In this document: positions 40,891 to 49,154 of the stretch, in pieces
How the letters are laid out: each line of letters starts with the position of its first letter
How positions within the stretch are numbered: the first letter of the stretch is position 1
NCBI RefSeq assembly: GCF_035978755.1
Contig: NZ_CP108414.1
Span: 5,208,001 to 5,272,000 of the forward strand
Direction: 5' to 3'
From: Streptomyces sp. NBC_01298
GTDB taxonomy: Bacteria > Actinomycetota > Actinomycetes > Streptomycetales > Streptomycetaceae
DNA length: 64,000 bases
Translations under genes and position numbers: made by a program
Notes under the pieces: generated by a model
Told to the model about the DNA's origin: nothing
What the model saw: the letters and a program-made list of their open reading frames with translations, nothing else
Database searches by the model: none

Positions 40891-41089
40891 CGTCTCGTCG
40901 TCCCTTCCTGGTCTTCCGCGGGTTCTCCACCAGTCTTCGGGGTCCGTGCGGCCTCCCGCCATGGCCGTGTGGTCGTACATCCCACAGATACGGACACGGG
41001 TGCGCGCGTGGCGCGGCCGTACGGGTGATTCCACCGTCGTGCGGAGCTCCCCGGGGCGCGGGGCCGGTACGGGCTCGGCATCGTGGCGG

Positions 41090-41168
41090 GGGGACCGGGG
41101 ACAGGGGACAGGGGACAGGGGACCGGGGACCGGGGGCAGGACCCCGACCCCGACCCGGACCCGGACCT
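41090..41168. repeat. Minisatellite of 7-bp and 6-bp units
   Basis: Seven or so units of GGGGACM (41090-41142) are followed by GACCCC/GACCCG hexamers (about 41141-41168). They lie in the 316-bp gap (40891-41206) between the divergent HD-domain and VOC genes. The rest of that gap holds both promoters, and no other gene is seen. Confidence 0.8.
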
Positions 41169-41206
41169 GGCAGCAGCGGCACGCAGGCACGCACTGGAGG
41201 AACCTC

Positions 41207-41989
41207 ATGCTCGGCACCGAATTCCGCAAGGGCTCGCCCAACTGGCTCGACCTCGGGAGTCCCGACACCGACGGGGCCGTCTCGTTCTACACCGCGGTCT
41301 TCGGCTGGGAGTTCCTCTCCCTCGGCCCCGAGGCGGGCGGCTACGGCTTCTTCCAGGTCGGCGGCAAGACCGTCGCCGCCCTCGGGCCGCTCACCGAGGA
41401 GGGCGCCACCCCGGCGTGGATGCTGCACTTCCACACCCCCGACATCCAGGAGACGGCTGCGGCCGTCACGGCGGGCGGCGGAGTGGTCCGCGTGGAGCCC
41501 GGGGACGTCATGGGGGAGGGCTGGCTGGCGCAGTTCACCGACCCGCAGGGCGCGGAGTTCGCGTGCTGGCAGCCGGGGAAGACCGCCGGTCTGGGGCTGA
41601 CCTCCGAGGTCAACACCCTGGTCTGGGCGGAGCTGCACGTCCCCGACCCGGTCGCGGCCGTCGAGTTCTACGCGGGCCTCTTCGGGTGGCGCTCGGCCGA
41701 GATGGACGCACCCGGGATGACCTACCGGGTGCTGAGCATCGCCGACGGGGACCAGGAGGACGGCTCCTTCGGCGGGGTGGCGCCGCAGGGTGGGGGCGCG
41801 GGTGAGGTCGCGTGCTGGATTCCCTACTTCAACGTCGCCGACGTGGACGCGACCGTGGCCGCGGTGCGGGGCGGCGGGGGCTCGGTGCTGATGCCCGCCG
41901 CGGATGTCCCCGAGGTCGGGCGGATGGCGTGGACGGCGGACCCGACGGGAGCGGTGTTCGCTCTGCTCACGCCGGACCCGCGGACGTAG
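41207..41989 (+). CDS. VOC family protein (two glyoxalase-like domains)
   Basis: This 260-residue protein is built of two tandem vicinal-oxygen-chelate domains. The first spans about 8-120 (SPNWLDLGSPDTDGAVSFYT, FTDPQGAEFACWQPG). The second spans about 133-257 (WAELHVPDPVAAVEFYAGLF, TADPTGAVFALLTP). Streptomyces have many such two-domain proteins; some bind or modify small hydrophobic ligands, and most are unassigned. GGAGG lies seven bases before the ATG at 41207. It is a paralogue of the VOC protein at 59185. Confidence 0.9.
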   Translation: MLGTEFRKGSPNWLDLGSPDTDGAVSFYTAVFGWEFLSLGPEAGGYGFFQVGGKTVAALGPLTEEGATPAWMLHFHTPDIQETAAAVTAGGGVVRVEPGDVMGEGWLAQFTDPQGAEFACWQPGKTAGLGLTSEVNTLVWAELHVPDPVAAVEFYAGLFGWRSAEMDAPGMTYRVLSIADGDQEDGSFGGVAPQGGGAGEVACWIPYFNVADVDATVAAVRGGGGSVLMPAADVPEVGRMAWTADPTGAVFALLTPDPRT

Positions 41990-42019
41990 CGCCTGCCCGT
42001 CCTGTCCGTCCTGATGGCC

Positions 42020-42832
42020 TTACCGGCCGAGGTACTTCGGGGTGCGGCGCTCCACGAAGGCGGCGACCCCCTCGTTCGCGTCCGCCGTGGACATGTTGAG
42101 TTCCTGGGCGGTGGCCTCGGCGGCGAGTGCGGTCGCCCGGTCGCTGTCCAGGGAGGCGTTGACCAGCTGCTTGGTCAGGGCCAGGGCCCGGGTGGGGCCC
42201 TGGGCGAGGCGCTCCGCCCACTCCCGGGCGGTCTCCTCCAGCGCCTCGGCGGGAACCACCTTGTTCACCAGGCCGAGCCGCTCGGCCTCGGCCGCCGGGA
42301 CGGCGTCCCCGAAGAACATCAGCTCCTTCGCCTTCTGCGGGCCGATGAGGCGGGGGAGGAGGTACGCGCCGCCGGCGTCCGGGACGAGGCCGCGGCGGAC
42401 GAACACCTCGATGAAGCGGGCCGGTTCGGCGGCGATGACGAGGTCGCAGGCGAGCGCGAGGTGGGCGCCGAGGCCGGCCGCGGTGCCGTTCACGGCGGCG
42501 ATGACCGGCTTCTCGCAGTCGAGCACGGCCGTGATCAGGCGCTGCGCGCCGAGCCGGATCATGCGGGCCACGTCGCCGACGACCCGCTCGGCGGGGGTGG
42601 CGGGCGCGCCGGGGGCCGGGCGGAGGTCGGCGCCGGCGCAGAAGCCCTTGCCGGTGGCGGTGATGACGACGGCCCGCACGCAGGGGTCGGCGGAGGCTTC
42701 GGCGAGCAGGCCGATGACGCGCTCGCGCAGGTCCCGGTTGACGGCGTTCATGGCCTCCGGGCGGTTGAGGGTGATCCAGCTGACGCCGCTCTCGAAGCGG
42801 TGGAGGACGGTGTCCTCCGGGGTGCCGGTCAT
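42020..42832 (-). CDS. Enoyl-CoA hydratase/isomerase family protein
   Basis: This 270-residue crotonase-fold enzyme has both oxyanion-hole segments, GKGFCAGADLRP (near 65) and GTAAGLGAHLALACDLVIAA (near 118), plus FVRRGLVPDAGGAYLLPRLI with the acidic position typically seen as E/D in hydratases. It would hydrate a 2-enoyl-CoA. No operator copy is seen immediately upstream. It is nonetheless placed between other acyl-CoA genes and probably belongs to the same degradation route. It converges on the VOC gene with 30 bp between stops. Confidence 0.93.
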   Translation of the reverse strand: MTGTPEDTVLHRFESGVSWITLNRPEAMNAVNRDLRERVIGLLAEASADPCVRAVVITATGKGFCAGADLRPAPGAPATPAERVVGDVARMIRLGAQRLITAVLDCEKPVIAAVNGTAAGLGAHLALACDLVIAAEPARFIEVFVRRGLVPDAGGAYLLPRLIGPQKAKELMFFGDAVPAAEAERLGLVNKVVPAEALEETAREWAERLAQGPTRALALTKQLVNASLDSDRATALAAEATAQELNMSTADANEGVAAFVERRTPKYLGR

Positions 42833-42869
42833 GGTGGCTCCTGTTCGTGGGTTCGGGTGCGGCGGCGTT

Positions 42870-42894
42870 GCGCCTCAAGCGCCGGCGGGGCTGG
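42870..42894 (-). repeat. Streptomyces dispersed repeat, inverted copy
   Basis: Read on the minus strand it contains GCCGGCGCTTGAGGCGC. It is the same type of element as the GTCCGGCGTTTGAGGAC copies at 43133 and 43212, which I know as a common intergenic repeat in Streptomyces genomes. Confidence 0.6.
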
Positions 42895-43132
42895 GGTGTT
42901 GCTGGGGCTCGGTGGCTGCGGGTGGGGGGTCGGTGCCGGGGGCGGGGTGGGGTGTTGGCCTGGACTGCATGATTTAGGCGCCCTGTGCCTGCCTTGACAG
43001 GGCCCGGCGTGTTCTCGCGCCACAAATCACGCTTTACGTCCCGGCCAACACCCCACCCCGCCCCCGTCCCCGGCCCCGGTACGCAGCCCCGGCCCCGGCT
43101 GAGGGGAAATTGCACCGCTCGCGCCACTCCAG

Positions 43133-43158
43133 CCGTCCGGCGTTTGAGGACCGGGGTC
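43133..43158 (+). repeat. Streptomyces dispersed repeat, copy 1
   Basis: CCGTCCGGCGTTTGAGGACC begins this copy, followed by GGGGTC. An exact 26-bp match lies 80 bp downstream (43213-43238). Between them is a GC-rich hairpin-forming segment (GGGGCGGAGCCCC and CCGGGCGCAGCCCGG). Confidence 0.75.
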
Positions 43159-43211
43159 TGGGGCGGAGCCCCAGGGGGTCCGGGCGCAGCCCGGGGCCCC
43201 GTTCCTCTCAG

Positions 43212-43238
43212 CCCGTCCGGCGTTTGAGGACCGGGGTC
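43212..43238 (+). repeat. Streptomyces dispersed repeat, copy 2
   Basis: This is the second direct copy of the GTCCGGCGTTTGAGGACCGG element. With the other two it fills most of the 556-bp gene-free stretch 42833-43388. The remainder is G/C-rich low-complexity sequence with GGGTGGGG/CCCCACCC runs. Confidence 0.75.
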
Positions 43239-43388
43239 CGGGCAGCGCCCGGGGAACGGTGGAAGGGCGGGTAGGGGACCTCGCCCCGCAGGGCAACCAC
43301 CCGCACCCGCCCACCGGGCCCCGCGCCGGGACGGCGGTGGCGGTAGCCCCGCCCGGTCACCGTCGGACGGAGTCCGGCGCGTCAACAA

Positions 43389-45623
43389 CTAGTGGCAGAT
43401 GGCCAGCGCGTCCAGCGCCACCGCCCCCTGACCCCGCGGCAGCACCATCAGCGGGTTGATGTCCAGCTCCGACAGCTCGTCGCCCAGTTCCATCGCCATC
43501 CGCTGGACCCGGAGGATGACCTCCACCAGCGCGTCGACGTCGGCGGGGGGCGCCCCCCGTACGCCCTCCAGCAGTGCGTGCCCGCGCAGCTCCCCGAGCA
43601 TCGCCCGCGCCTGGTCCTCGCCGAAGGGCGGCACCCGTACGGCCACGTCGTGCAGCACCTCCACCAGGACTCCGCCCAGGCCCACCGTGACGGTCGGGCC
43701 GAAGAGGTCGTCCTGGGTGACGCCGACGACCATCTCGACTCCGCGTTCCACCATCTGGCAGACGAGGATCCCGTCCAGCGGGACGTTCTCGTAGCGGGCT
43801 ATGTCCGTCAGTTCGCGGTAGGCGTCCCGGATCTGGCTGGCCGAGGTCAGGCCGATCTTGACCAGTCCCAGTTCCGTCTTGTGCGCGAGCTGGGGCCCCG
43901 AGGCCTTCATGACGACCGGGTATCCGACCAGTCCGGCCGCCCGTACGGCCGCTGCGGCGCTGGTCACCAGTTGCTCGCGGGGCACCCGGATCCCGTAGGC
44001 GCGCAGGAGCTGCTTCGCCGCGTGCTCGCTGAGCTGCTGGCCCGGGCGCATGAGGGCCTGGGCCTTGCGGAAGGAGGGGGAGGTGGTGCGGGGGGCGTCC
44101 TCGAAGGGGGAGCGGTAGGCGGCGGTGAAGCGGTGGTGGCCCAGGTAGGCGCGGACGGCGGTGATGCAGTTGCCGAAGGTGCGGAAGGTCGCGACCCGGG
44201 AGGAGCCGAGGAGGGTGGTGCGGTAGGCCTCCTCCGTGCCGACCGGGGAGCCCCAGATCACGCAGATGAGTTTGTCCGTCTGTTCGGCCGCGTCCACCAG
44301 GTCCTGGGCCAGTTTGTCGCTCATCGGGGGGAAGGGGCCCGTGATCGGGCAGATCAGGACTCCTACGGAGGGGTCCGCGAGGATCGCGTCGATGATCTTG
44401 CGGCCGCGCCAGTCGCCGACCGGGTGGCCGCCGTTGTCCACGGGATTGGAGACGCCCAGGTAGGAGGGGATCCACTGGTGCAGTTCGTCCTGTTTGGCCT
44501 GGGAGAGGGTGGGGATGCTGAGGCCCGCCTCGGTGGCCAGGTCGGAGAAGTGGGCGCCGGTGCCGCCGGAGATGGAGTAGACGACCACTCCGTCGGCGAG
44601 GGGTTTGCGGGCGCGGGCCAGGAGGGCCGCGGTGTCCTGGAGTTCGTCGAGGCCGTCGACCCGGATGACGCCGAATTGGCGCATGGCGGCGTCGACGACG
44701 GTGTCCGCGCCGGTGAGCTTCCCGGTGTGCGAGGCGGCCATGCGGGCGCCGGTCTCGGTGCGGCCGACCTTGACGGCGACGACGGGGACGCCGTTGCGGG
44801 CGGCCCGGTCGGCGGCCAGGAGGAACTGCCGGCCGTCCTTGAGGCCTTCGACGTAGCAGGCGATGGCCCCGACCTCGGGCTGCTCGGCGAAGTAGGAGAT
44901 GAAGTCGGAGGTCTCGAGGTCGGCCTCGTTGCCGGTGGGCGCCCAGTGGGAGAGGCGGATGCCCAGCTCCTGGAGGGTGTAGACCGGCCGGCCCTGGTGG
45001 CCGGACTGGGTGATGAGCGCGATGGCCGGGCCGTCGAGGTCGTCGCGGAACTTCTCGAAGGCGTTGAGATTCGTGTTGGGGCCGAGCAGGCGCAGGCCGG
45101 AGCGGCGTACGGCGGCGCCCAGGCGGGCCTGTGCGGCGGCGCCCTCGTCGCCGGTCTCGGCGAAGCCGGAGGCGAAGGCGACGGCGAACTTGACCTTGGC
45201 TTCCGCCAGTTGCTCCACGATGGGCAGCGGGTCGGCGACCAGGAGGACGGCGAGGTCCACCTGTTCGGGCAGGTCGGCCACGGAGGCGTGGCAGGGCAGC
45301 CCGAAGACCGTGGCCCGGGTGGGGTGCACGGGGTGCAGCCGGGCGCCGACGCGTTCCGCCCAGGCGATGAGCTGGCGGGTGATGCCGGTGTTCGGTCTGC
45401 CGTCGGCGTCCGAGGCGCCGATGACCGCCACGGACTCGGGCCGGAAGAACCGGTCCAGGTCGGGGGCGTCGGCGTGCAGGGGCCGACCGCTGACGTCCAG
45501 CGCGACCGTGTCCTCGGCGGACGGGGCCGCTGTGGAGTGGACGGCCGTCCTGGGGGTCTCCCCGCAGGCCTCGACACGTGCGCGGAAGTCGGTGGTGAGG
45601 GTGCCGTGAGTAGATCCAAGCAT
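43389..45623 (-). CDS. ADP-forming acyl-CoA ligase (acetate-CoA ligase family)
   Basis: This 744-residue fusion of succinyl-CoA-synthetase-like parts has a CoA-binding domain (about 40-130: FFRPESVAVIGASDADGRPN), a ligase domain with the phospho-His region ASHTGKLTGADTVVDAAMRQ, and a C-terminal ATP-grasp domain (about 510-740: AAKQLLRAYGIRVPREQLVT, GYPVVMKASGPQLAHKTELG, ELDINPLMVLP). It makes acyl-CoA from acid, CoA and ATP with release of ADP, or runs in reverse. Two operator copies lie 45-84 bp upstream of its ATG at 45623, the only double site in the window. It is probably tightly controlled with the catabolic regulon. Confidence 0.92.
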   Translation of the reverse strand: MLGSTHGTLTTDFRARVEACGETPRTAVHSTAAPSAEDTVALDVSGRPLHADAPDLDRFFRPESVAVIGASDADGRPNTGITRQLIAWAERVGARLHPVHPTRATVFGLPCHASVADLPEQVDLAVLLVADPLPIVEQLAEAKVKFAVAFASGFAETGDEGAAAQARLGAAVRRSGLRLLGPNTNLNAFEKFRDDLDGPAIALITQSGHQGRPVYTLQELGIRLSHWAPTGNEADLETSDFISYFAEQPEVGAIACYVEGLKDGRQFLLAADRAARNGVPVVAVKVGRTETGARMAASHTGKLTGADTVVDAAMRQFGVIRVDGLDELQDTAALLARARKPLADGVVVYSISGGTGAHFSDLATEAGLSIPTLSQAKQDELHQWIPSYLGVSNPVDNGGHPVGDWRGRKIIDAILADPSVGVLICPITGPFPPMSDKLAQDLVDAAEQTDKLICVIWGSPVGTEEAYRTTLLGSSRVATFRTFGNCITAVRAYLGHHRFTAAYRSPFEDAPRTTSPSFRKAQALMRPGQQLSEHAAKQLLRAYGIRVPREQLVTSAAAAVRAAGLVGYPVVMKASGPQLAHKTELGLVKIGLTSASQIRDAYRELTDIARYENVPLDGILVCQMVERGVEMVVGVTQDDLFGPTVTVGLGGVLVEVLHDVAVRVPPFGEDQARAMLGELRGHALLEGVRGAPPADVDALVEVILRVQRMAMELGDELSELDINPLMVLPRGQGAVALDALAICH

Positions 45624-45668
45624 CGTTCCGCCCGCTCCTGCTCGATGAACCTCGACGAATCTCAATAA

Positions 45669-45683
45669 CTGACGCGTAGTCAG
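45669..45683. promoter_or_regulatory. TetR-type operator candidate, copy 5 (proximal)
   Basis: CTGACGCGTAGTCAG has both CTGAC/GTCAG half-sites intact and is 45 bp upstream of the acyl-CoA ligase start. Confidence 0.8.
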
Positions 45684-45692
45684 ATTACTGAA

Positions 45693-45707
45693 CTGACGTG
45701 CCGTCAG
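45693..45707. promoter_or_regulatory. TetR-type operator candidate, copy 6 (distal)
   Basis: CTGACGTGCCGTCAG has all ten motif positions intact. Its centre is 24 bp from that of copy 5, about two helical turns, which suits cooperative binding of two dimers. Confidence 0.8.
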
Positions 45708-45880
45708 GAACAGGGATGCACAGGAAAGCTGGTGGAGGTGATGTGTGGAACGCCCACGGCCCGGCTTCCGGGTGCGGTGTCCGGGCCGTTCAGGGAACGG
45801 TCTCAGATTGCCGGGGGCCGGTCCAGACCAGTATTCGGCCGAGGTCAGAGGGCGTGTGGGCCGCGCCGCTCACCGGGTGC

Positions 45881-46222
45881 TCACCAGTCGCGGGGGGCGA
45901 TGAGCTCCTCGATGTCCGCGTCCGGGAATCCGTAGGCGGAGGCCACGAACGCGAAGTCCTCGGCTATCTCCTCGCGCGCCACGGTCTCGATCTCGCTCCC
46001 GGCGGCCTCGAACTCCGCTTCCAGCAGGTTGAACTCCTCGGTCGCCGCCCCCGTCAGCGCGTACAGCGCGGCCAGGTGCGGGGGCTGCTCGGCCTCGATG
46101 CGCGCGCAGAGGCGGAGCAGGATCTCCCGGCCCTTGTCGAGGACGTGATCCGGGTAGTACGCGTCCGCGTAGAGCGGCTTCAGGAAGGAGCGGGCCGCCG
46201 CTTGCTGGTTGGTGATCGACAT
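45881..46222 (-). CDS. DUF5713 family protein
   Basis: This 113-residue protein matches the DUF5713 pattern throughout: MSITNQQAAARSFLKPLYAD, YYPDHVLDKGREILLRLCAR, AATEEFNLLEAEFEAAGSEI, then IAEDFAFVASAYGFPDADIE. It is helical and soluble; its function is unknown. The ATG at 46222 follows GGGGGACATC. The upstream 150 bp contain a run of four GTCC units (46261-46276) and no other gene. It is not obviously linked to the catabolic genes around it. Confidence 0.88.
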   Translation of the reverse strand: MSITNQQAAARSFLKPLYADAYYPDHVLDKGREILLRLCARIEAEQPPHLAALYALTGAATEEFNLLEAEFEAAGSEIETVAREEIAEDFAFVASAYGFPDADIEELIAPRDW

Positions 46223-46381
46223 GATGTCCCCCGTGGTCCCGTCGGTTCCGTCGGCGGTCGGTCCGTCCGTCCGTCCGTCCGGCATTCCGATGGTGCACCG
46301 GACCACTGACAGCGGGCCCACGTCGTGTGCCAGCCCTCGGGCCGACCGTTTGGTTCCACGGCTGACGTCGAGCCGCACGAC

Positions 46382-47602
46382 CTAGGTGCGGACCCCTCGG
46401 GCGATGGACTTGGCGATCTTCTCCGCGTCCAGGGCCAGTTCGCGGAGGTTGCCGCTGATCGGGTTGGTGAAGCCGGTGAAGTACAGGCCCGGGGCGCCGG
46501 GCGGGGTCTTGGCGCCGTGCGTGCGGGGGCGGCCGCGGTCGTCCAGTACGTCGAGGCCGTCGAGCAGGCCCTCCAGGGCGCGGCGGTAGCCGGTGGCCGC
46601 GATGACGGCGTCCGGGGTGATCCGGGAGCCGTCCGCGAGGACCACCTCGGCTCCGTCGAAGGAGTCGACGGCGGCCACGGGCTCCACCCGGCCCGTGCGG
46701 ACCGCGTCGATCAGGCCGACGTCCTGGATCGGGATCGCCCCCTGCTTGACCCTGCTGTACAGGCCGGTGGTGGGGCGCGGGAGCCCGTACGCGGACAGGT
46801 CCGGGACCGAGGCCCTGCCGACGATCGCGCCGAGCCGGTCGACCAGCCGGACGGGTAGGCGCCGGACCAGGATCCCGGTCCGCTGGGAGGGCCAGCCCGC
46901 CGTGGAGCGGCGCAGGATGTGCGGGGCCGTGCGCACCGCGAGCCGCACCCGGGAGGCGCCGCCCTCGGCGAGGTCGACGGCGATCTCGGCGCCCGTGTTG
47001 CCGACGCCGACGACGAGGACGTCCCGGCCGGCGTAGGGGGCCGGATTCCGGTACTCGGCCGCGTGCGCGAGGGGGCCCGGGTAGGCGTCCCGGCCGGGCC
47101 AGTCGGGCACGAAGGGGGTGTGGTTGAAGCCCGTCGCGATCACGACCGCCCGCGCCGCCATGACGCGGCCGCCGGTGGCGTGCAGGGTCCAGCCGGGGGC
47201 GCCGGGGGCGCCGGGGGCGCCGGGGGCGTCCGTGCCGTCGGGGACGGAGTCCGCGGTGGGCTCGATGCGGGTCACCTCGATGCCGGTGGCGATCTCCAGC
47301 TCGTGGAACTCGGCGTACTTCTCCAAGTACCGCACCACGTTCTCGCGAGCCACCCAGCGTCCGAAGCGGCGCGGTATGGACAGGCCCGGCAGGGCGGAGA
47401 GGCGGCGCGTGGTGTGCAGGTGGAGGCGGTCGTAGTGCCTCCGCCACGAAGCGCCGACCGACTCCGACTTCTCCACGACCACCGCACGGACCCCGCGGGC
47501 GCGCAGCGCGGCGGCGACGGCGAGGCCGCCGGGGCCGGCGCCGATCACGTAGACCGGGCGGGGCTGGGTGGACAGGTCGGGTGCTGCGGGGACTCCGGGC
47601 AT
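46382..47602 (-). CDS. NAD(P)/FAD-dependent oxidoreductase (flavin monooxygenase-like)
   Basis: This 406-residue flavoprotein has two Rossmann nucleotide motifs: VYVIGAGPGGLAVAAALRAR (18-37, FAD) and DVLVVGVGNTGAEIAVDLAE (near 195, NADPH). Between them are the FMO/BVMO-like ATGFNHTPF and FHELEI parts. A late ATGYRR and GLYFTGFTNPISGNLRELAL close the FAD domain. It could hydroxylate or Baeyer-Villiger oxidise an organic substrate, or act as a YczJ/TrkA-type oxidoreductase. A Gly-Ala-Pro run (DAPGAPGAPGAPG) is encoded by 9-bp repeats at 47193-47230. No operator copy is upstream. Confidence 0.9.
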   Translation of the reverse strand: MPGVPAAPDLSTQPRPVYVIGAGPGGLAVAAALRARGVRAVVVEKSESVGASWRRHYDRLHLHTTRRLSALPGLSIPRRFGRWVARENVVRYLEKYAEFHELEIATGIEVTRIEPTADSVPDGTDAPGAPGAPGAPGWTLHATGGRVMAARAVVIATGFNHTPFVPDWPGRDAYPGPLAHAAEYRNPAPYAGRDVLVVGVGNTGAEIAVDLAEGGASRVRLAVRTAPHILRRSTAGWPSQRTGILVRRLPVRLVDRLGAIVGRASVPDLSAYGLPRPTTGLYSRVKQGAIPIQDVGLIDAVRTGRVEPVAAVDSFDGAEVVLADGSRITPDAVIAATGYRRALEGLLDGLDVLDDRGRPRTHGAKTPPGAPGLYFTGFTNPISGNLRELALDAEKIAKSIARGVRT

Positions 47603-47795
47603 GAGGTGTGAGCGTATCGCCGTACGGGGGCGGTGGGTCTCGGACGAGGAGGGAATCGGTTGCGGATCGATTACGGGGAGTGGCGGGGCGGTGCGGGTGG
47701 GCCCCGGGGGTGGGCCCCGGGGGTGGGGGCCGGAGTGGGGCCCTGGGGTCGGCTCCGGCGGTGGGGGCTTGTGGGATGCGGCGGGATCCGGTGAA

Positions 47796-47810
47796 CTGAC
47801 GGTACGTCAG
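47796..47810. promoter_or_regulatory. TetR-type operator candidate, copy 7
   Basis: CTGACGGTACGTCAG, with both half-sites perfect, lies 44 bp upstream of the DUF35 gene. The rest of the 252-bp gap 47603-47854 is G-rich (repeated GGGTGGGCCCCGG) and otherwise empty. Confidence 0.8.
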
Positions 47811-47854
47811 GTCAAGTCAGGTGAGGGGCGCGGGTTCCCCGGAGGAGTGGTGTC

Positions 47855-48295
47855 ATGAGTACTGGAGCCGGTACGGCTGCGCGGTTCGACCTGCCGGAGA
47901 TCGACGATTTCACGCGGCCCTACTGGGACGCGGCGGCGCGGGGCCGGCTGTTGCTGCGCCGCTGCGCGGAATGCGGCAAGGCGCACCACTACCCGCGGGA
48001 GTTCTGCCCGGCCTGCTGGGCGGGGGAGGACCGCGTGGCCTGGGAGACGGCGAGCGGGCGGGCCACGCTGTACACCTGGTCGGTGATCCACCGGAACGAC
48101 CTGCCGCCCTTCGGGGAGCGGGTGCCGTACGTGGCGGCGGTGGTGGAGCTGGCGGAGGGCCCGCGCATGATGACCGAGGTCGTGGGTGCGCCGGGGCCGG
48201 AGCTGCGGGTGGGCATGGACCTGGTGGTGACCTTCCGCGAGGCGGCGGAGGGGATCTGGGTGGCGGTCTTCACTCCGGCGGAGCCGGCGGCCTGA
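47855..48295 (+). CDS. DUF35/OB-fold zinc-ribbon acyl-CoA-binding protein
   Basis: This 146-residue protein has a helical N-terminus (DLPEIDDFTRPYWDAAARGR), a rubredoxin-like zinc ribbon (CAECG, then FCPAC; four Cys) and an OB-fold C-terminal domain (TLYTWSVIHRNDLPPFGERV, EGIWVAVFTPAEPA). Such proteins partner thiolase-like or aldolase-like Ltp enzymes in steroid and bile-acid side-chain degradation (ChsH2/Ltp2 type). A thiolase-like gene of the right kind is at 51979-53163, also under an operator copy. The ATG at 47855 follows CCGGAGGAGTGGTGTC. Confidence 0.9.
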   Translation: MSTGAGTAARFDLPEIDDFTRPYWDAAARGRLLLRRCAECGKAHHYPREFCPACWAGEDRVAWETASGRATLYTWSVIHRNDLPPFGERVPYVAAVVELAEGPRMMTEVVGAPGPELRVGMDLVVTFREAAEGIWVAVFTPAEPAA

Positions 48296-48382
48296 CGGCC
48301 GGCGGCCTGACGGCCGCAGGCACGGCCGCATCCACGGCCGCCGGCAGGACCGCCGCCGGGCCGCCGCCACGCGCCCGGGGCG

Positions 48383-49069
48383 TCACGGCCACAGGAGGTG
48401 GCGGGTCCAGGGGGTGGTGGGCGTGCGGGTGTAGTGGAGGCGGGTGTGGAGGCGGGCGGCGTCCCCCTGGAAGAACTCGATCTCCATGGGGGCGAGGACG
48501 TACCGGGTCCAGGTCGGCGCCGGGGCGTCCGGCTCCGCACCGGCCCGCTCCCAGGACCGCGCCGCCGCGGCGGCCAGCTCCTCCCGGGAGGCCAGCACCT
48601 CGCTCTGCCGCCCCGTCAGCGCCGCCGCCAGCGCCCCGCGCGTGCGGGCCGCGAGGTCGGCCCGGCTCTCCACCGCGTCGCAGGCGGTGACCCGTCCCCG
48701 GACGCGGATCTGGCGGGCCACGGCAGGCCAGTAGAAGCCCAGCGCCGCGTCCGGCCGCCCGGCGAGCTGGCGGCCCTTCGCGCTGGTGGCGTGCGAGGCG
48801 AAGTGCAGGCCGCGCTCGTCGGCGTCGTGCAGCATCAGCGTCCGTACGTCGGGCCGCCCGTCCGCGTCCACCGTCGCCAGGCTCATCGTGTGCGGCTCGG
48901 GCTGCCCTGCCTTGGCGGCGTGCGTGAACCACTCCCGGAACAGTTCGAGCGGCTCGGCCGGCGCGGTGGCCGGGTCGAAGGAGGGCAGCGGGCCGTCCCA
49001 GACGCGCAGGGAGTGCAGGGTGGCGTGGAAGTCGCTCGGGACGCTCATGTCGCTCGGCTCACTCGTCAT
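48383..49069 (-). CDS. Pyridoxamine 5'-phosphate oxidase family protein (PdxH-like)
   Basis: This 228-residue FMN-dependent split-barrel protein follows the PNPOx layout: HTMSLATVDADGRPDVRTLM, FASHATSAKGRQLAGRPDAA, ALGFYWPAVARQIRVRGRVT and the C-terminal dimerisation block (WTRYVLAPMEIEFFQGDAAR, then LHTRLHYTR). Known PdxH makes pyridoxal phosphate; this one is a plausible but unproven orthologue because the C-terminal Arg/His substrate residues are only partly visible. ATG 49069 is used; ATG 49048 is also possible. Confidence 0.85.
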   Translation of the reverse strand: MTSEPSDMSVPSDFHATLHSLRVWDGPLPSFDPATAPAEPLELFREWFTHAAKAGQPEPHTMSLATVDADGRPDVRTLMLHDADERGLHFASHATSAKGRQLAGRPDAALGFYWPAVARQIRVRGRVTACDAVESRADLAARTRGALAAALTGRQSEVLASREELAAAAARSWERAGAEPDAPAPTWTRYVLAPMEIEFFQGDAARLHTRLHYTRTPTTPWTRHLLWP

Positions 49070-49154
49070 TTCTCAATCGAACACCATGCGGCTCGGTCGT
49101 CACTACGATGTGTGCGGTTTATCTGCTTTGCGTGAGTCGTGAGGGTGGGGAGAC

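Noticed and set aside
43081..43260. CRISPR array
   Set aside because: The two direct copies are a dispersed intergenic element with only one interval; there are no regular repeats and spacers and no cas genes.
43392..45668. 758-codon open frame on the plus strand
   Set aside because: It is an exact antisense mirror of the ADP-forming acyl-CoA ligase; His/Arg/Gln-rich and lacking any motif.
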